A model generated the notes under the pieces. It saw only the letters and a list, made by a program, of their open reading frames with translations. It searched no databases and was not told the origin of the DNA. Below, piece after piece: positions 7,925 through 16,631 of a stretch of DNA of 64,000 nt (position 1 is the stretch's first letter; each line of letters begins with the position of its first letter). Position numbers and translations under genes: made by a program. The stretch comes from UBA12088 sp041920275 (GTDB lineage: Bacteria > Patescibacteriota > Minisyncoccia > Phycocordibacterales > UBA12088). Location: the NCBI GenBank assembly GCA_041920275.1, contig JAYRSE010000001.1, positions 1 to 64,000 of the forward strand, written 5' to 3'.

Positions 7925-8458
7925 GTGAGAGCAATTATTCTTATCATCGTCTCGTTGCTTTTCGTGGGGTGCACCGGCATGGCGCCGAGGACCCCGCAGG
8001 AAGTGGCTGCCATGTGTCCCCCCGGTTCGCAAGCGGTAGCAGAAGCGGTCGCCGGCGAACGGGGACCATCGAACAAAAAGGCGATGCGAGTCGCTTGCGT
8101 GAGACCGGACGGGACCTATGTTGCCGCACGAGAAGCGGCGGTGAACGGGCCCAGAGGGTATCAGGCCAAGCGGGAAGAGGTGACGAACTTCGAACGCAAG
8201 AACACGTCCGTTGCGATAGAAAATAGGGCGCGGGGTGTTCATGCGGAAGCCGGATACTCCTACCGGAACCCGTTTTTTGGCCTGCGCGTGCAGGCTGGTA
8301 CGGGTGGCGATCGTTACCCGTACGGGGGGTACCGCTCATTTCAGGACCGGAGAGGGATGTGCTATGTAGCACATAAGAACGGCCTCTCGGGGTGGTACCA
8401 CAAGTCATCGGTGTCGCGCTCCGTCACAGAGAGTGCAAGGAGTGTGCGATGTTATTGA
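7925..8458 (+). CDS. Lipoprotein, unknown
   Basis: 177 residues, GTG start preceded by AGGAGG at about 6 nt. The signal sequence ends in the lipobox FVGC (Cys16). The mature part is basic and rich in glycine, tyrosine and arginine with three further cysteines (positions in AAMC, RVAC and RGMC) and a C-terminal RCY. No known domain. Co-transcribed with the preceding small lipoprotein, so the two may form a surface pair. Confidence 0.7.
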   Translation: MRAIILIIVSLLFVGCTGMAPRTPQEVAAMCPPGSQAVAEAVAGERGPSNKKAMRVACVRPDGTYVAAREAAVNGPRGYQAKREEVTNFERKNTSVAIENRARGVHAEAGYSYRNPFFGLRVQAGTGGDRYPYGGYRSFQDRRGMCYVAHKNGLSGWYHKSSVSRSVTESARSVRCY

Positions 8459-8462
8459 GCAA

Positions 8463-8491
8463 GCTCGACCATGGAGGGTCGGGCTTTTTCT
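8463..8491 (+). terminator. Terminator of the lipoprotein operon
   Basis: GCTCGACC and GGGTCGGGC form a stem (8463-8483) followed by TTTTTCTTG, directly after the stop codon. Confidence 0.75.
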
Positions 8492-8502
8492 TGTTCGGCA
8501 TG

Positions 8503-8513
8503 GAGAGGACTCG
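8503..8513. repeat. Left tRNA-Ala 3'-end-like repeat (putative attachment site)
   Basis: GAGAGGACTCG, followed by a loosely conserved CACTAA..TTTT segment, matches the copy at 14591-14601 and its right flank in the same orientation. The same 11 bases lie inside the tRNA-Ala gene (14816-14826). Confidence 0.5.
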
Positions 8514-8695
8514 GTCACGACTCACTAAGTATTTTGCTTCGTTCCTCGCAAAATTCCAAGTGGTCTCGAAGTTTTGCACTTGTTTTTGTAACTCGTTCCT
8601 CGTAACAAAAACTACGCCCGGCTCGGCTGTGCCTGCGGCACATGCCTCCGCCTTTCTCGTCCTCACGCGAGCAAAGCAGTTTGCTCGCTTCGTGC

Positions 8696-8751
8696 CCACT
8701 TGAACAAAAACGGCCGCCTTGCGAGGCGGACACGTTTTTGTATTCAAGTGG
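8696..8751. terminator. Long near-perfect hairpin in the island
   Basis: CCACTTGAA, CAAAAACG and CCGCCTT pair in order with GAGGCGG, CGTTTTTG and TTCAAGTGG over about 56 nt. The A/T-rich middle arms could act as a terminator in either direction. Confidence 0.5.
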
Positions 8752-8912
8752 ACTTTGACTTTGCTTTTATAAACCCCTTGATTGATGAGTTGGAGTATTT
8801 GGCGGAGGTTTTGAATGGGATGTATGGGAAAGCGACAGAAAATAAGAAATGAAAATGCCCGCCCTGTGGTGAAAGGCGGGTACAAAGCACAAGTGCATTT
8901 TCGCACATACAG

Positions 8913-9525
8913 TCATCGAAACAGTGGCGCACGTCCTGTGTTCTCAAGACTCACTTCGTTGCCGATCATTTTTCGTTTAGCAAATGTGTATATGGTCGGC
9001 GGGAATATGTCAAGCAGGTTGCCCTGTATACCACGAAAGCGAGACTGTATTCTTTCAGCGACCTCTTCAAAGGTGTGTTGTGGGTACAGTGCAACAAACA
9101 CCTTCACCATGCGTGCGATAAGGTAGTCACCAATAAAGTGGTCAAAGACCAAACTATATTGTTCTTCTTTGGTTGAGTAGTGTTCGCGTCGAGGAAGTTG
9201 GTGATGCGGTGATGTGTCCATCCGTGCGCCTAAAAGGTGAGGGTATATCGGGGTGCCACATAAACAGTGCGCCACCACCACCAAATATCGCTTCTCGCAC
9301 TTCTGGTGAAGGCATATCCTCAAAAACCGTTACCTCATCGCGGTCTACTCGAACGAAAGGCACTCCAAATTCACGCATACCACATTCTGGCGAGTATCGC
9401 GGGTCAACGTCGGAAAAGTGAGTAAAGTCACCCTTCGCATCGTTAACGTATCGTTCGAGATACAGGAAACCTGCTTCCCGAATATGTGTATTGGAAACAC
9501 CGACAAGAAGTTGATCGAGTCGCAT
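8913..9525 (-). pseudogene. Frameshifted gene of unknown function
   Basis: An N-terminal part (from ATG 9525: MRLDQLLVGVSNTHIREAGF) stays open until 9154. A C-terminal part in a different frame stays open to 8913 and contains FDHFIGDYLIARMVKVFVAL and TFEEVAERIQSRFRGIQGNL. The two overlap at about 9170-9320, so one frame change there would join them into a protein of about 200 residues. No family recognised. This is either a decayed island gene or a sequencing or assembly indel. Confidence 0.5.
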
Positions 9526-9581
9526 TGCGTACACTCATTGTTGAGTTGAAAAGAACCACCGCTAGAGGATACTAGCGGTGA

Positions 9582-10346
9582 TTATACCGTACCATGAACG
9601 TGTAAGAAGTCAAACACTGCATCTGCAAATGCCTTGTGCGCTTCGGCTGACTCTACTCCATATAGTGTTCGAAAATCGTGGTTTGCACCCAAAACAACAC
9701 GAGACGATGTGTTTGCATGTGTGGCGTGCTCAAGAATCTTAAACGAGGATTCCTTCGGGACGATGGTGTCTTTTTCCCCGTAGAGTAAGAACATGTCGCC
9801 GGTGAATTGCTGTGCGACGGAAAGCAATGTGCTCTGTTCGGGCATTGTTGAGACAATAGGCTTGCTCGAGTTTCCCCTGCTCGAAGGTGGCGCACACAGA
9901 GAAAGTTTTTTTATGTTTGGGTATTTCGAAGTCAACATAAGTGCGAGCGTGCCACCAATCGAGGTGCCGTGCACATACAGTGTGACCTTCGCACTGTCAC
10001 ATCCAAACAACTCTTCCGCATGTTCCGTCACATATGACGCAACCATCCGCAGGTCATCAAGTTCGTCGCTAAATGACTTGTCACCGAACGCCCTTTTGCG
10101 GTCTTCAAAATTGCTGTCTGCCGAAAACGTGAAGTCTCGTGAGGAGTTATAAAACACCACATGACTCACGTTATGTTCAATCAACATGTCACCAAGTACG
10201 TTCACTGCACACGCATGTGAAGGGTCAAAAACACCGAACAACCCCTTGCAGATAATGGTGACTACCGGTGTCGGTTGAGTGGGTGCGTATAAATACACAT
10301 CCACTGGTTTGTCGTGGTAACTTCCATGAAGTTGCACATGTTTCAT
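9582..10346 (-). CDS. Alpha/beta-hydrolase
   Basis: 254 residues starting MKHVQLHGSYHDKPVDVYLY. The fold shows the nucleophile elbow GTSIGG, the acid in YGEKDTIVP and the catalytic histidine in GANHDF near the C-terminus. A serine hydrolase, substrate unknown. The start is set by GGAGA about 8 nt upstream and a TATACT -10 box at 10379-10384, which leaves a normal leader. This contrasts with the leaderless genes outside the island. An alternative ATG lies 21 nt upstream. Island cargo next to the restriction-modification genes. Confidence 0.75.
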   Translation of the reverse strand: MKHVQLHGSYHDKPVDVYLYAPTQPTPVVTIICKGLFGVFDPSHACAVNVLGDMLIEHNVSHVVFYNSSRDFTFSADSNFEDRKRAFGDKSFSDELDDLRMVASYVTEHAEELFGCDSAKVTLYVHGTSIGGTLALMLTSKYPNIKKLSLCAPPSSRGNSSKPIVSTMPEQSTLLSVAQQFTGDMFLLYGEKDTIVPKESSFKILEHATHANTSSRVVLGANHDFRTLYGVESAEAHKAFADAVFDFLHVHGTV

Positions 10347-10412
10347 TGTCTTTTTCTCCAAAGTCATCTGAATTGCAGAGTATAGAATTTGAATAATGAG
10401 TCAAGGATGTGC

Positions 10413-12962
10413 CTACTTGAACAACTCGCGTATTGCTCGTCGGGTTTCGGATTGGGGGACCATTTGGAAGTCGTATTGCGAGAAGGTTTTGAGGGTGCCT
10501 GCCTTACGCTTCGCACTCTCGGTCATTTTTTGAAATACAAGCTCTTTGTATTTGGTGTCGAGGTTTTCCGCGAGTTGGTCCCCTTTGCTTTCGAGGATAT
10601 ACACGAGTTCCACCTTTCCTTCGTCGTTTTGTTTGGCAATCACAAAGTCGGGGTATATCTTATTTTTCCGCCACGCTTGTATGTGGTAAAAACTATCTTC
10701 CACTTTGTTACGCATCCACCACAGTACCTTGTCTTGTTTGCCGAGTTCTTCCACGATCTGCTTTTCAAGGTTGTTCATGGTCACAAAGTCTACCGCACCA
10801 TGCAAAGACTTCGGGTCGGTGCGTATGGGGACCATCTTTTTCGGGTCGTCTTCGCTCTCTTTGGCGGGAGCATTGTACTTTTCGGGTACGTGGTAGCCAC
10901 CTTCTTCAGTGATAGCCAGAAATACCGTACCATCCTCCACAAGGGCATTAAATACCGCGAGCTCTTCGGTGTGGCACACTTGCTTCACAAAGGACGCAAG
11001 CTCATGCGCTATGTACCCAAAGTCGCTTTCTATGATCTCGCGTGAAAATGTCTCTGAAAGCCCCGCTACGACGCGCTCGACAAAAGAAAAAGCAACAAAG
11101 GGGTTGGTGATGTGTTCGGAAACGATTTGTGTGATGATGTACTCATCGCCACCCTCCACACCCTCTTTTTCGTAGGCGGTCCCGTCACCTTGGTACGTGT
11201 CACCGAGGAAATACTGCAAGTCTTTACCGCGCACTTTTTGCTGTCCGACACTTGCACGCAATGTTTGAAGGAGTGGGGCAATGTCTACCGTGTGCCAATC
11301 TATCCGTGGCAAGATGTCGGAGCGGTAGGAAAGTACCCGCACGCGTTTGCCGTCTTGTATGTGCCACAAGGGAAGGGCGAGTGACGAAGCGTACTTCCTT
11401 TTGAAGTGTGGCTGTATGGGAAACGCCCGCCATGCAAGCTCTCGCCCGCTTGGTCCCGACGTACCACGTACGGTGTCCACGACGTCCTCAAGTCCGTCCG
11501 CCTCAAGTGATTTTTTAATGCCGTGCAAAAGCTCTTGCCCGTCGCTATGGTTGAAAAACGTGTAGCACTGATCAAGCTCCGGTACGCCCGTCCTCTTGGT
11601 GTATGGCTGGCGCAACACACGCCCTACGAGCTGGGTGAGTGCGGTCACGCTACGTGAAGCAGACACCACCCCGAGTACATAGGCAAACGGGCAGTCCCAC
11701 CCCTCCATGAGTGCCTGTTTGGTGATGATGTAGCGTATTTCACAGGTGTCTGAAAGGAGTACCTCATCTTTGAGCTCATCGACGTACGAGGACTTTATAG
11801 CTATCTGTGAGGCGGGTATGCCCAGTTCCGAAAGGTAGTCTTTTATGTCGTCGGCGTGTACGTGCATACCGTCACGCTTATCCTTTCCCGTGCGTTCTGC
11901 CTGTAAAAGGGCAATAGGGCGTATGTAGTCACCGCGCGCCTCACCGTGTCGCTTTGCAATCTTTTCGAGTTCATCGCGTCTATCCCGCACATCATGAATA
12001 AGTTCGCGCCAGTTGTCGTTTTTTTCGGGGCGGACGTTTATCGGGAGCTTGATCATTTCATCGCGGTACAGGTCCATGCCTTTTATTTTTACGAGCACAT
12101 TCATGTCGGGCTTGGGGGTGGCGGAAAGTCCCACGATACAGCGCGGGTTTAAGGAGTCGAGTACTTTCCTTTGTGCGTCGGTATACACTTTGTGGAACTC
12201 ATCGACGACAAAGAGTGGGTTGCATACACGTACGACATTGCCGAGACTTGTCTTCAGGGAAGGTATACCGAGGAAGTCATCTTTGAAGCACTCAAGCGAA
12301 GGGTACGCCTCCAAAAGTGCCACTATCTTTTCCCGCTCATGTTCGTGAGGGAAAAAGTCCATGAACACACCCGAGTCTTTGAACACTTTCAAGTTTTCTT
12401 TACTCTCTTGGTTTGCCGACTGTATCATGAGCATGAGCACCACCAAGTTTTCTTCTATATCTTGATAGCGTAGCGTGTCGCTTTTTTCCACTATGCGCGT
12501 ACGGTCCCCGCTCATTTGGTCTAATATTTGGCGGTATGGGTTTGTTTTGTCTTGTAGTTTTTCTATGGTCTGGCGGTATATCGCTTCGGAGTGCACGATC
12601 CATACCACGAGCCCTTTGCTTTTTTCCAAAAACTGCTCGTGAAATAGTTCAATAGCCTTTACCCCGAGGAGTGTCTTTCCGCCACCTGTCGGCACTTGCA
12701 GACACAGGCGCGGGTACAGCGTACCGTCTGCCGTGGCGGGTAGGTCCCGAAACGCGTCACCTTGAAACGTGTCGCCGTATGCTTTGTGGTACAGGGTACG
12801 CAAGGGCGGGGCGTCCGCCTTGAGGTCGTGTACCATGTCGGAGAGTCCCGCTTGTGTAAGCTTCGCCACCTTTTCCTCATGCGCGCCGAGCTCACTTTTC
12901 CAAGCACGGAAAAATGCTTCAAGCTCGTGCACTACTTTTTGTTGCGAACTTTTGAGGAGCAT
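10413..12962 (-). CDS. res: Type III restriction enzyme, Res subunit (helicase-nuclease)
   Basis: 849 residues. An SF2 ATPase motor with Walker A PTGGGKT near residue 91, a DE-box as VVDEFHK, LSATP (motif III), MEGWDCPFAYVLG and QLVGRVLRQP (motifs V-VI). A C-terminal PD-(D/E)xK nuclease follows, seen as YPDFVIAKQN and ILESKGD. It cuts DNA away from unmethylated asymmetric sites in complex with Mod. All catalytic motifs are intact, so it is probably active. The start codon lies 2 nt after the mod stop codon, so the pair is co-transcribed. Accessory island gene. Confidence 0.92.
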   Translation of the reverse strand: MLLKSSQQKVVHELEAFFRAWKSELGAHEEKVAKLTQAGLSDMVHDLKADAPPLRTLYHKAYGDTFQGDAFRDLPATADGTLYPRLCLQVPTGGGKTLLGVKAIELFHEQFLEKSKGLVVWIVHSEAIYRQTIEKLQDKTNPYRQILDQMSGDRTRIVEKSDTLRYQDIEENLVVLMLMIQSANQESKENLKVFKDSGVFMDFFPHEHEREKIVALLEAYPSLECFKDDFLGIPSLKTSLGNVVRVCNPLFVVDEFHKVYTDAQRKVLDSLNPRCIVGLSATPKPDMNVLVKIKGMDLYRDEMIKLPINVRPEKNDNWRELIHDVRDRRDELEKIAKRHGEARGDYIRPIALLQAERTGKDKRDGMHVHADDIKDYLSELGIPASQIAIKSSYVDELKDEVLLSDTCEIRYIITKQALMEGWDCPFAYVLGVVSASRSVTALTQLVGRVLRQPYTKRTGVPELDQCYTFFNHSDGQELLHGIKKSLEADGLEDVVDTVRGTSGPSGRELAWRAFPIQPHFKRKYASSLALPLWHIQDGKRVRVLSYRSDILPRIDWHTVDIAPLLQTLRASVGQQKVRGKDLQYFLGDTYQGDGTAYEKEGVEGGDEYIITQIVSEHITNPFVAFSFVERVVAGLSETFSREIIESDFGYIAHELASFVKQVCHTEELAVFNALVEDGTVFLAITEEGGYHVPEKYNAPAKESEDDPKKMVPIRTDPKSLHGAVDFVTMNNLEKQIVEELGKQDKVLWWMRNKVEDSFYHIQAWRKNKIYPDFVIAKQNDEGKVELVYILESKGDQLAENLDTKYKELVFQKMTESAKRKAGTLKTFSQYDFQMVPQSETRRAIRELFK

Positions 12963-12964
12963 GA

Positions 12965-14542
12965 TTATTTTCTCTGAAAGAGGGCAAAGGGTATTTGTAC
13001 AAAGGAAATACCGCGTGCATCAAGCTCATCTTTGTCGATAAAACAGGCGGGTGCGTACACTATCTTTTTACCTTCGGTGTCTTGCACGAGGTCAAGCCAG
13101 TCGCGGGTGAGGGCGAGGGTTTTCAACCCTTCGAGCGTGTCTTTGTACAAACAGTACACGCGGGTGTGTTTGGTACCCGAGACTATCTCCCATGTGGCGT
13201 TTGGCTTCTTTACTTCCTCTATGGGCTTGCCGGTCGCGAGATAGTGTACGTATTTGGCGAAACTCTCCCATGAGGGCAAGTCTTTGCCTTTCAGTATGTC
13301 CCGCGCGTTTATGGAAGGACCGAGGGTGTAGTAGGTGAAGCCCACGTCGAGCTTGTCGCGTTTGATCACGCGACGTACACGTTCAGCGGTTGTTTTGTTT
13401 GCATAACTCTCTGTTTCGACAAGAATGTACTTTCTATCGCCACCGTCTTCTTTGTTGAGCTCTAGTATAGCTTGTGCAGTGGTGCCAGAGCCAGCAAAGG
13501 AGTCAAGGATAACATCCTTGTCAAAAGTAACTTGTTGCATGAGAGTCTTGATAAGGGATACTGGTTTTGGGAAAGGAAAAGTATCATCGTCGAGTATTTC
13601 TCGAACTTCACGAGTGCCGTGTAATGTGTATCCGACAGATTCATTAAGTATAGTTGAAAATCCTGTATTTTTGTCTGCCAATTCCGAAAAAAATTTCTTC
13701 TCTCTTGGTCGTCCCTCCACTTTGCGAGGAAATATTATTCGACTGTCTTCAATTTTACCTTTCATTGTTTCTTTTGAGTATCGCCATCCAGTGTCCTTTG
13801 GACATGAGTAACTTTGTCCAGTTTTTGGGTCAATAATCGGGTAGTGTAAGTTGGGTCTTTGTGATTCATTTGCAAGTCCAAGAATACTGTTACTCATCCA
13901 TATGCCACGTTCGTCATTGTCTGGGTTTGAATATTTGCCAATATCAGAAGGCTTACCCTTGAATGAAAGCGTATCATTCTTGCCATAAACAAGAATATAC
14001 TCATGGTCGTTAGATACTTTGTTGATATTCCTACTGTCAACAATCTGTCTACTTTTCCAAATCAATGTGGTTAAAAAGTTTTTATCGCCAAATACTTCAT
14101 CTAGTAGAATTTTCAATCTTGATTGTTCTATATCGTCGATACTGATGAATATGACACCATCTTCTGCCAACAACTCCCGTAAAAGTTTGAGACGCGGAGT
14201 CATCATGCACAGCCACTTGTCGTGGCGGGTGAGGTCTTCACCCTCTTTGCCGACCGTTTGCCCGAGCCAGTCTTGTATCACAGGACTGCTCACGTTGTCG
14301 TTGTATACCCACCCCTCATTGCCTGTGTTGTAGGGTGGGTCGATGTAGATACATTTCACTTTGCCTTGATATTTAGGAAGAAGTGCTTTCAAGGCAAGGA
14401 GGTTGTCGCCTTCGATGATCATGTTTTCGTGTTCACCCGCGCCCGCAAGCGAGGACTTCTTGTCTTTATCGAGCGTGTGGTAGGGCACCGAGAGGTGGTG
14501 GTTCCATACCGCCGTTTTGCCTTTGAAGTTGAGTGATGCCAT
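12965..14542 (-). CDS. mod: Type III DNA methyltransferase, Mod subunit (N6-adenine, beta class)
   Basis: 525 residues starting MASLNFKGKTAVWNHH. The motif order is the beta class: DPPYNTG (68-74) before the S-adenosylmethionine-binding FAGSGTT (349-355), with the target-recognition domain between them. It methylates adenine in the recognition site and gives specificity to the Res subunit. The DNA of the central part (about 13400-14190) is clearly richer in A/T than both ends of the gene, which suggests an exchanged recognition domain. The start fits just downstream of TATACT/CATAAT boxes. Downstream partner: res. Confidence 0.92.
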   Translation of the reverse strand: MASLNFKGKTAVWNHHLSVPYHTLDKDKKSSLAGAGEHENMIIEGDNLLALKALLPKYQGKVKCIYIDPPYNTGNEGWVYNDNVSSPVIQDWLGQTVGKEGEDLTRHDKWLCMMTPRLKLLRELLAEDGVIFISIDDIEQSRLKILLDEVFGDKNFLTTLIWKSRQIVDSRNINKVSNDHEYILVYGKNDTLSFKGKPSDIGKYSNPDNDERGIWMSNSILGLANESQRPNLHYPIIDPKTGQSYSCPKDTGWRYSKETMKGKIEDSRIIFPRKVEGRPREKKFFSELADKNTGFSTILNESVGYTLHGTREVREILDDDTFPFPKPVSLIKTLMQQVTFDKDVILDSFAGSGTTAQAILELNKEDGGDRKYILVETESYANKTTAERVRRVIKRDKLDVGFTYYTLGPSINARDILKGKDLPSWESFAKYVHYLATGKPIEEVKKPNATWEIVSGTKHTRVYCLYKDTLEGLKTLALTRDWLDLVQDTEGKKIVYAPACFIDKDELDARGISFVQIPFALFQRK

Positions 14543-14590
14543 GGTGTGTGTATTATGGCACAAGTATACCACAGGGTTTGCGTGTGACCC

Positions 14591-14601
14591 GAGAGGACTC
14601 G
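14591..14601. repeat. tRNA-Ala 3'-end repeat, right boundary of the island
   Basis: Together with flanking bases this reads GACCCGAGAGGACTCG (14586-14601), identical to the T-arm and acceptor end of the tRNA-Ala gene as read on the plus strand. It pairs with the left copy at 8503-8513. Confidence 0.6.
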
Positions 14602-14630
14602 ACGATGTGTCACTAACCGCTTTTATACTA

Positions 14631-14760
14631 GACCCGAGAGGACTCGTCCCGCTTTTTCTAATTCGCTTCGCTCATAAGAACGCTGGACGCGGCTCGCAGC
14701 CCCATTCCGCTTCGCTACATGGGGACCCGCTGCTCCGCCGTTCGAGTCCTCTCGGGTCCT
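14631..14760. repeat. 130-bp unit bounded by inverted tRNA-Ala 3'-end copies
   Basis: GACCCGAGAGGACTCG at 14631-14646 faces its inverted copy CGAGTCCTCTCGGGTC at 14743-14758. The interior has paired-looking GC-rich phrases (CCCCAT...ATGGGG, GAACGCTGGACGCGG). No gene inside. It resembles a small palindromic element built on tRNA ends. Confidence 0.6.
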
Positions 14761-14772
14761 ACCGGAACGCAA

Positions 14773-14800
14773 CAAAACCGAAGCGTTCGCTTCGGTTTTG
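14773..14800 (-). terminator. Terminator of tRNA-Ala
   Basis: CAAAACCGAAGCG and CGCTTCGGTTTTG form a perfect 13-bp stem whose distal arm supplies the T run, 9 nt beyond the tRNA 3' end. Confidence 0.8.
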
Positions 14801-14808
14801 GCGTCCGG

Positions 14809-14881
14809 TGGACCCGAGAGGACTCGAACCCCCTACCTCCTCAGTGCAAATGAGGCGCTCTACCAGGTGAGCTACGGGCCC
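14809..14881 (-). tRNA. tRNA-Ala (anticodon TGC)
   Basis: 73 nt. The acceptor stem GGGCCCG pairs with CGGGTCC, leaving A as discriminator. The D stem is GCTC/GAGC, the anticodon stem CCTCA/TGAGG holds the loop TTTGCAC, and the T arm carries GTTCGAGTC. CCA is not encoded (CCG follows). Its 3' half is the apparent integration target of the neighbouring island. Confidence 0.95.
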
Positions 14882-14989
14882 GGTGATAAGAAGGTGAGCG
14901 AACCGTTCGTTCGCACCCTCAACAGAACGAATAGTACAGAAATTTTCCCGGATGCGCAAGGAGCGCAAGTGTGTGTCCAAGTGCGTGCA

Positions 14990-15601
14990 CTAGACGAGTG
15001 AACGTATGTCCGCTTCGAGTTGTGGGAATGTGGGAGTGTTGAAGTGCCCCATGTTCTCACAGGTGCGCACTGTCGCGTCGGTGAGTTTGCGCGCGTAGAG
15101 CTCCACGTGCGTGTAGGGCACCACCGGGTCGTCGGTGCTGTGGTAAAGGAATATGCGACCCGCCCGCGCCTCGAACACCCGCAGGTCTTGCGGGGGCACG
15201 AACTCGCCCAGTGATTCGTCCAGATCGGTATCTTGAAATGGCGCCGCAACAAGCAGGGTCGCGGTGATCCGCACCGGAAGCTCGTGTTCCGAGAGGTACC
15301 GCACCAGGAAGACGCCACCCAACGAGTGGCCGATCAGTATGAGACCGTCGTTGAAGAGCGGTAGTATGCGTGAGAAGTAGAGTTCCCACTCGGTGTACAC
15401 CGCGTTCGTGCCGTTCGGCATATGTGGAGCGAACACATCGAACGAGGGGCCGAGCGTTTCCGCGAGATTGCTCTTCCAGTCTCGTAGGGATCGCACTCGG
15501 TCGAGTGTGAGAGTCTTGGTGCGGAGGAAGGCAAGATACTCTTCGTGGGAAGGGAATGTGGTGCCCCCGTGGATATAAAGCAGTTGTTGCGTTCTTTGCA
15601 T
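14990..15601 (-). CDS. RBBP9/YdeN-like serine hydrolase
   Basis: 203 residues. Alpha/beta-hydrolase with the nucleophile motif GHSLGG near residue 91, an acid in HSTDDPVVP (about 155) and the catalytic histidine in NMGHFN (about 185). Length and motif spacing match the small RBBP9/YdeN group. The substrate is not known for most members. Cytosolic, no signal peptide. Divergent from the MliC/META gene across a 181-bp spacer that contains inverted repeats. Confidence 0.82.
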   Translation of the reverse strand: MQRTQQLLYIHGGTTFPSHEEYLAFLRTKTLTLDRVRSLRDWKSNLAETLGPSFDVFAPHMPNGTNAVYTEWELYFSRILPLFNDGLILIGHSLGGVFLVRYLSEHELPVRITATLLVAAPFQDTDLDESLGEFVPPQDLRVFEARAGRIFLYHSTDDPVVPYTHVELYARKLTDATVRTCENMGHFNTPTFPQLEADIRSLV

Positions 15602-15674
15602 AAAGGGAAATGGTTATCTACTGGCGCTCGCGGGAGCTTTCGATCAGTGCGCCTGCAGTGATCATGATACCACA

Positions 15675-15720
15675 ATTCATTACGTGGTACGGAGCAGGTT
15701 CGTGGTACACTGTAATGAAT
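15675..15720. promoter_or_regulatory. Inverted repeat in a divergent promoter region
   Basis: ATTCATTAC (15675-15683) faces GTAATGAAT (15712-15720), with CGTGGTAC directly repeated between them (15683-15690 and 15701-15708). It may be an operator or overlapping promoters for the divergent genes. No regulator assigned. Confidence 0.35.
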
Positions 15721-15770
15721 GGTCATGGCGACCGAACACCCTGTTGGGTTATTAAGGGTATCAATACTCA

Positions 15771-15776
15771 CATACT
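15771..15776 (+). promoter_or_regulatory. -10 box (CATACT) of the MliC/META gene, leaderless
   Basis: The last T is seven nt before the A of the ATG at 15783. Confidence 0.5.
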
Positions 15777-15782
15777 GTCTAT

Positions 15783-16577
15783 ATGGAACACATCAAATCC
15801 AATGTCGGCCTGTATGTCATCCTCGGGATCGTGCTGCTCCTCGGAGTCGTGTCGGGGATCGTCATAACAACACAGCACTCCGATGAAGGGTCCGAAACAA
15901 AAAAGGACGACCCGGTTCCGGGCGGGGAGGACGCGTCGCGGTCGATCGAGGTCGAGCTTGCTTGCACGAACGAGTATGCGATGCGTGCGACCTACTCAGA
16001 GCCGGATGCCCGAGGGGTGATGCAAAAGCTCACCTTGACCGTAACCCAAGGGGAAGTCGCGACCCTGCACGTGATGACGCCCGCCCGTTCCGGAAGCGGA
16101 TCACGGTTCGAGACCTCGGATGGCGTGTATGCGCTCTGGGAACACCAGGATGAGTTTCGGTACATGGTGAATGATGTTGATACTGCGGTGTGTCACAGGG
16201 TTGATCTTTCGCAAGACACCGGTGCCGTGGGCGATGTCTCGGAAGACGGCCTTACCGGCAGGGTGTGGGTATTTGCGGATGCGGCGACACCCGAGGGCGG
16301 TGTGTTTCGACCCAAGGTGGCGGGTGCGTTCACGGTACGATTCGAAGCGGATGGAACGGTGGCCATGGGCACCGATTGTAACAATGCGAGCGGTGAATAT
16401 ACACTGTCAGGAGATATGCTTGCCGTGAAGAACATCGCAAGCACCATGATGTACTGCGAAGGTTCTGAAGAAAGCAGTTTTCTGTCTCTCATCACATCGG
16501 TCGAGCGGTATACCCTTGAGGGTGATACACTCCGACTCATCCTCGCCGGAGGTTCGGGCGAGATGCGCTTTCGTTAA
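15783..16577 (+). CDS. Membrane-anchored MliC-like plus META (HslJ) domain protein
   Basis: 264 residues. An N-terminal anchor helix (about 9-28) and an acidic linker are followed by a domain beginning VELACTNEYAMRATY, with a later paired cysteine (AVCHRV). This resembles the MliC/PliC C-type lysozyme inhibitor fold. A C-terminal META domain (about 145-264) contains GAFTVRFEADGTVAMGTDCN and MMYCEGSEESSFLSL. META/HslJ domains occur in stress-related envelope proteins. The combination suggests an outward-facing protein that protects the cell surface, which is inference. The start agrees with the -10 spacing. Confidence 0.7.
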   Translation: MEHIKSNVGLYVILGIVLLLGVVSGIVITTQHSDEGSETKKDDPVPGGEDASRSIEVELACTNEYAMRATYSEPDARGVMQKLTLTVTQGEVATLHVMTPARSGSGSRFETSDGVYALWEHQDEFRYMVNDVDTAVCHRVDLSQDTGAVGDVSEDGLTGRVWVFADAATPEGGVFRPKVAGAFTVRFEADGTVAMGTDCNNASGEYTLSGDMLAVKNIASTMMYCEGSEESSFLSLITSVERYTLEGDTLRLILAGGSGEMRFR

Positions 16578-16631
16578 CATTCTTCCGTTGTGTCCATCGC
16601 ATATACTCGTCTGTGTCGTGTAAAAAACCGA

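Larger units (their letters stand above)
8492..8912. other. Gene-poor left end of the accessory island
   Basis: No credible gene. Starting at 8503 it holds the left tRNA-end-like repeat. It continues with a stretch of short repeated phrases (TTCGTTCCTCG at about 8537 and 8592) and a long hairpin at 8696-8751, then AT-richer sequence. Open frames through it have biased composition and no homology I recognise. Confidence 0.5.

Noticed and set aside
8424..8906. 160-codon minus-strand open frame in the island's left end
   Set aside because: No start support, crosses the terminator and tRNA-end repeat, biased composition, and no family recognised.
12400..12603. Separate small genes inside res and mod
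   Set aside because: Shadow frames. The long res and mod frames carry complete motif sets.
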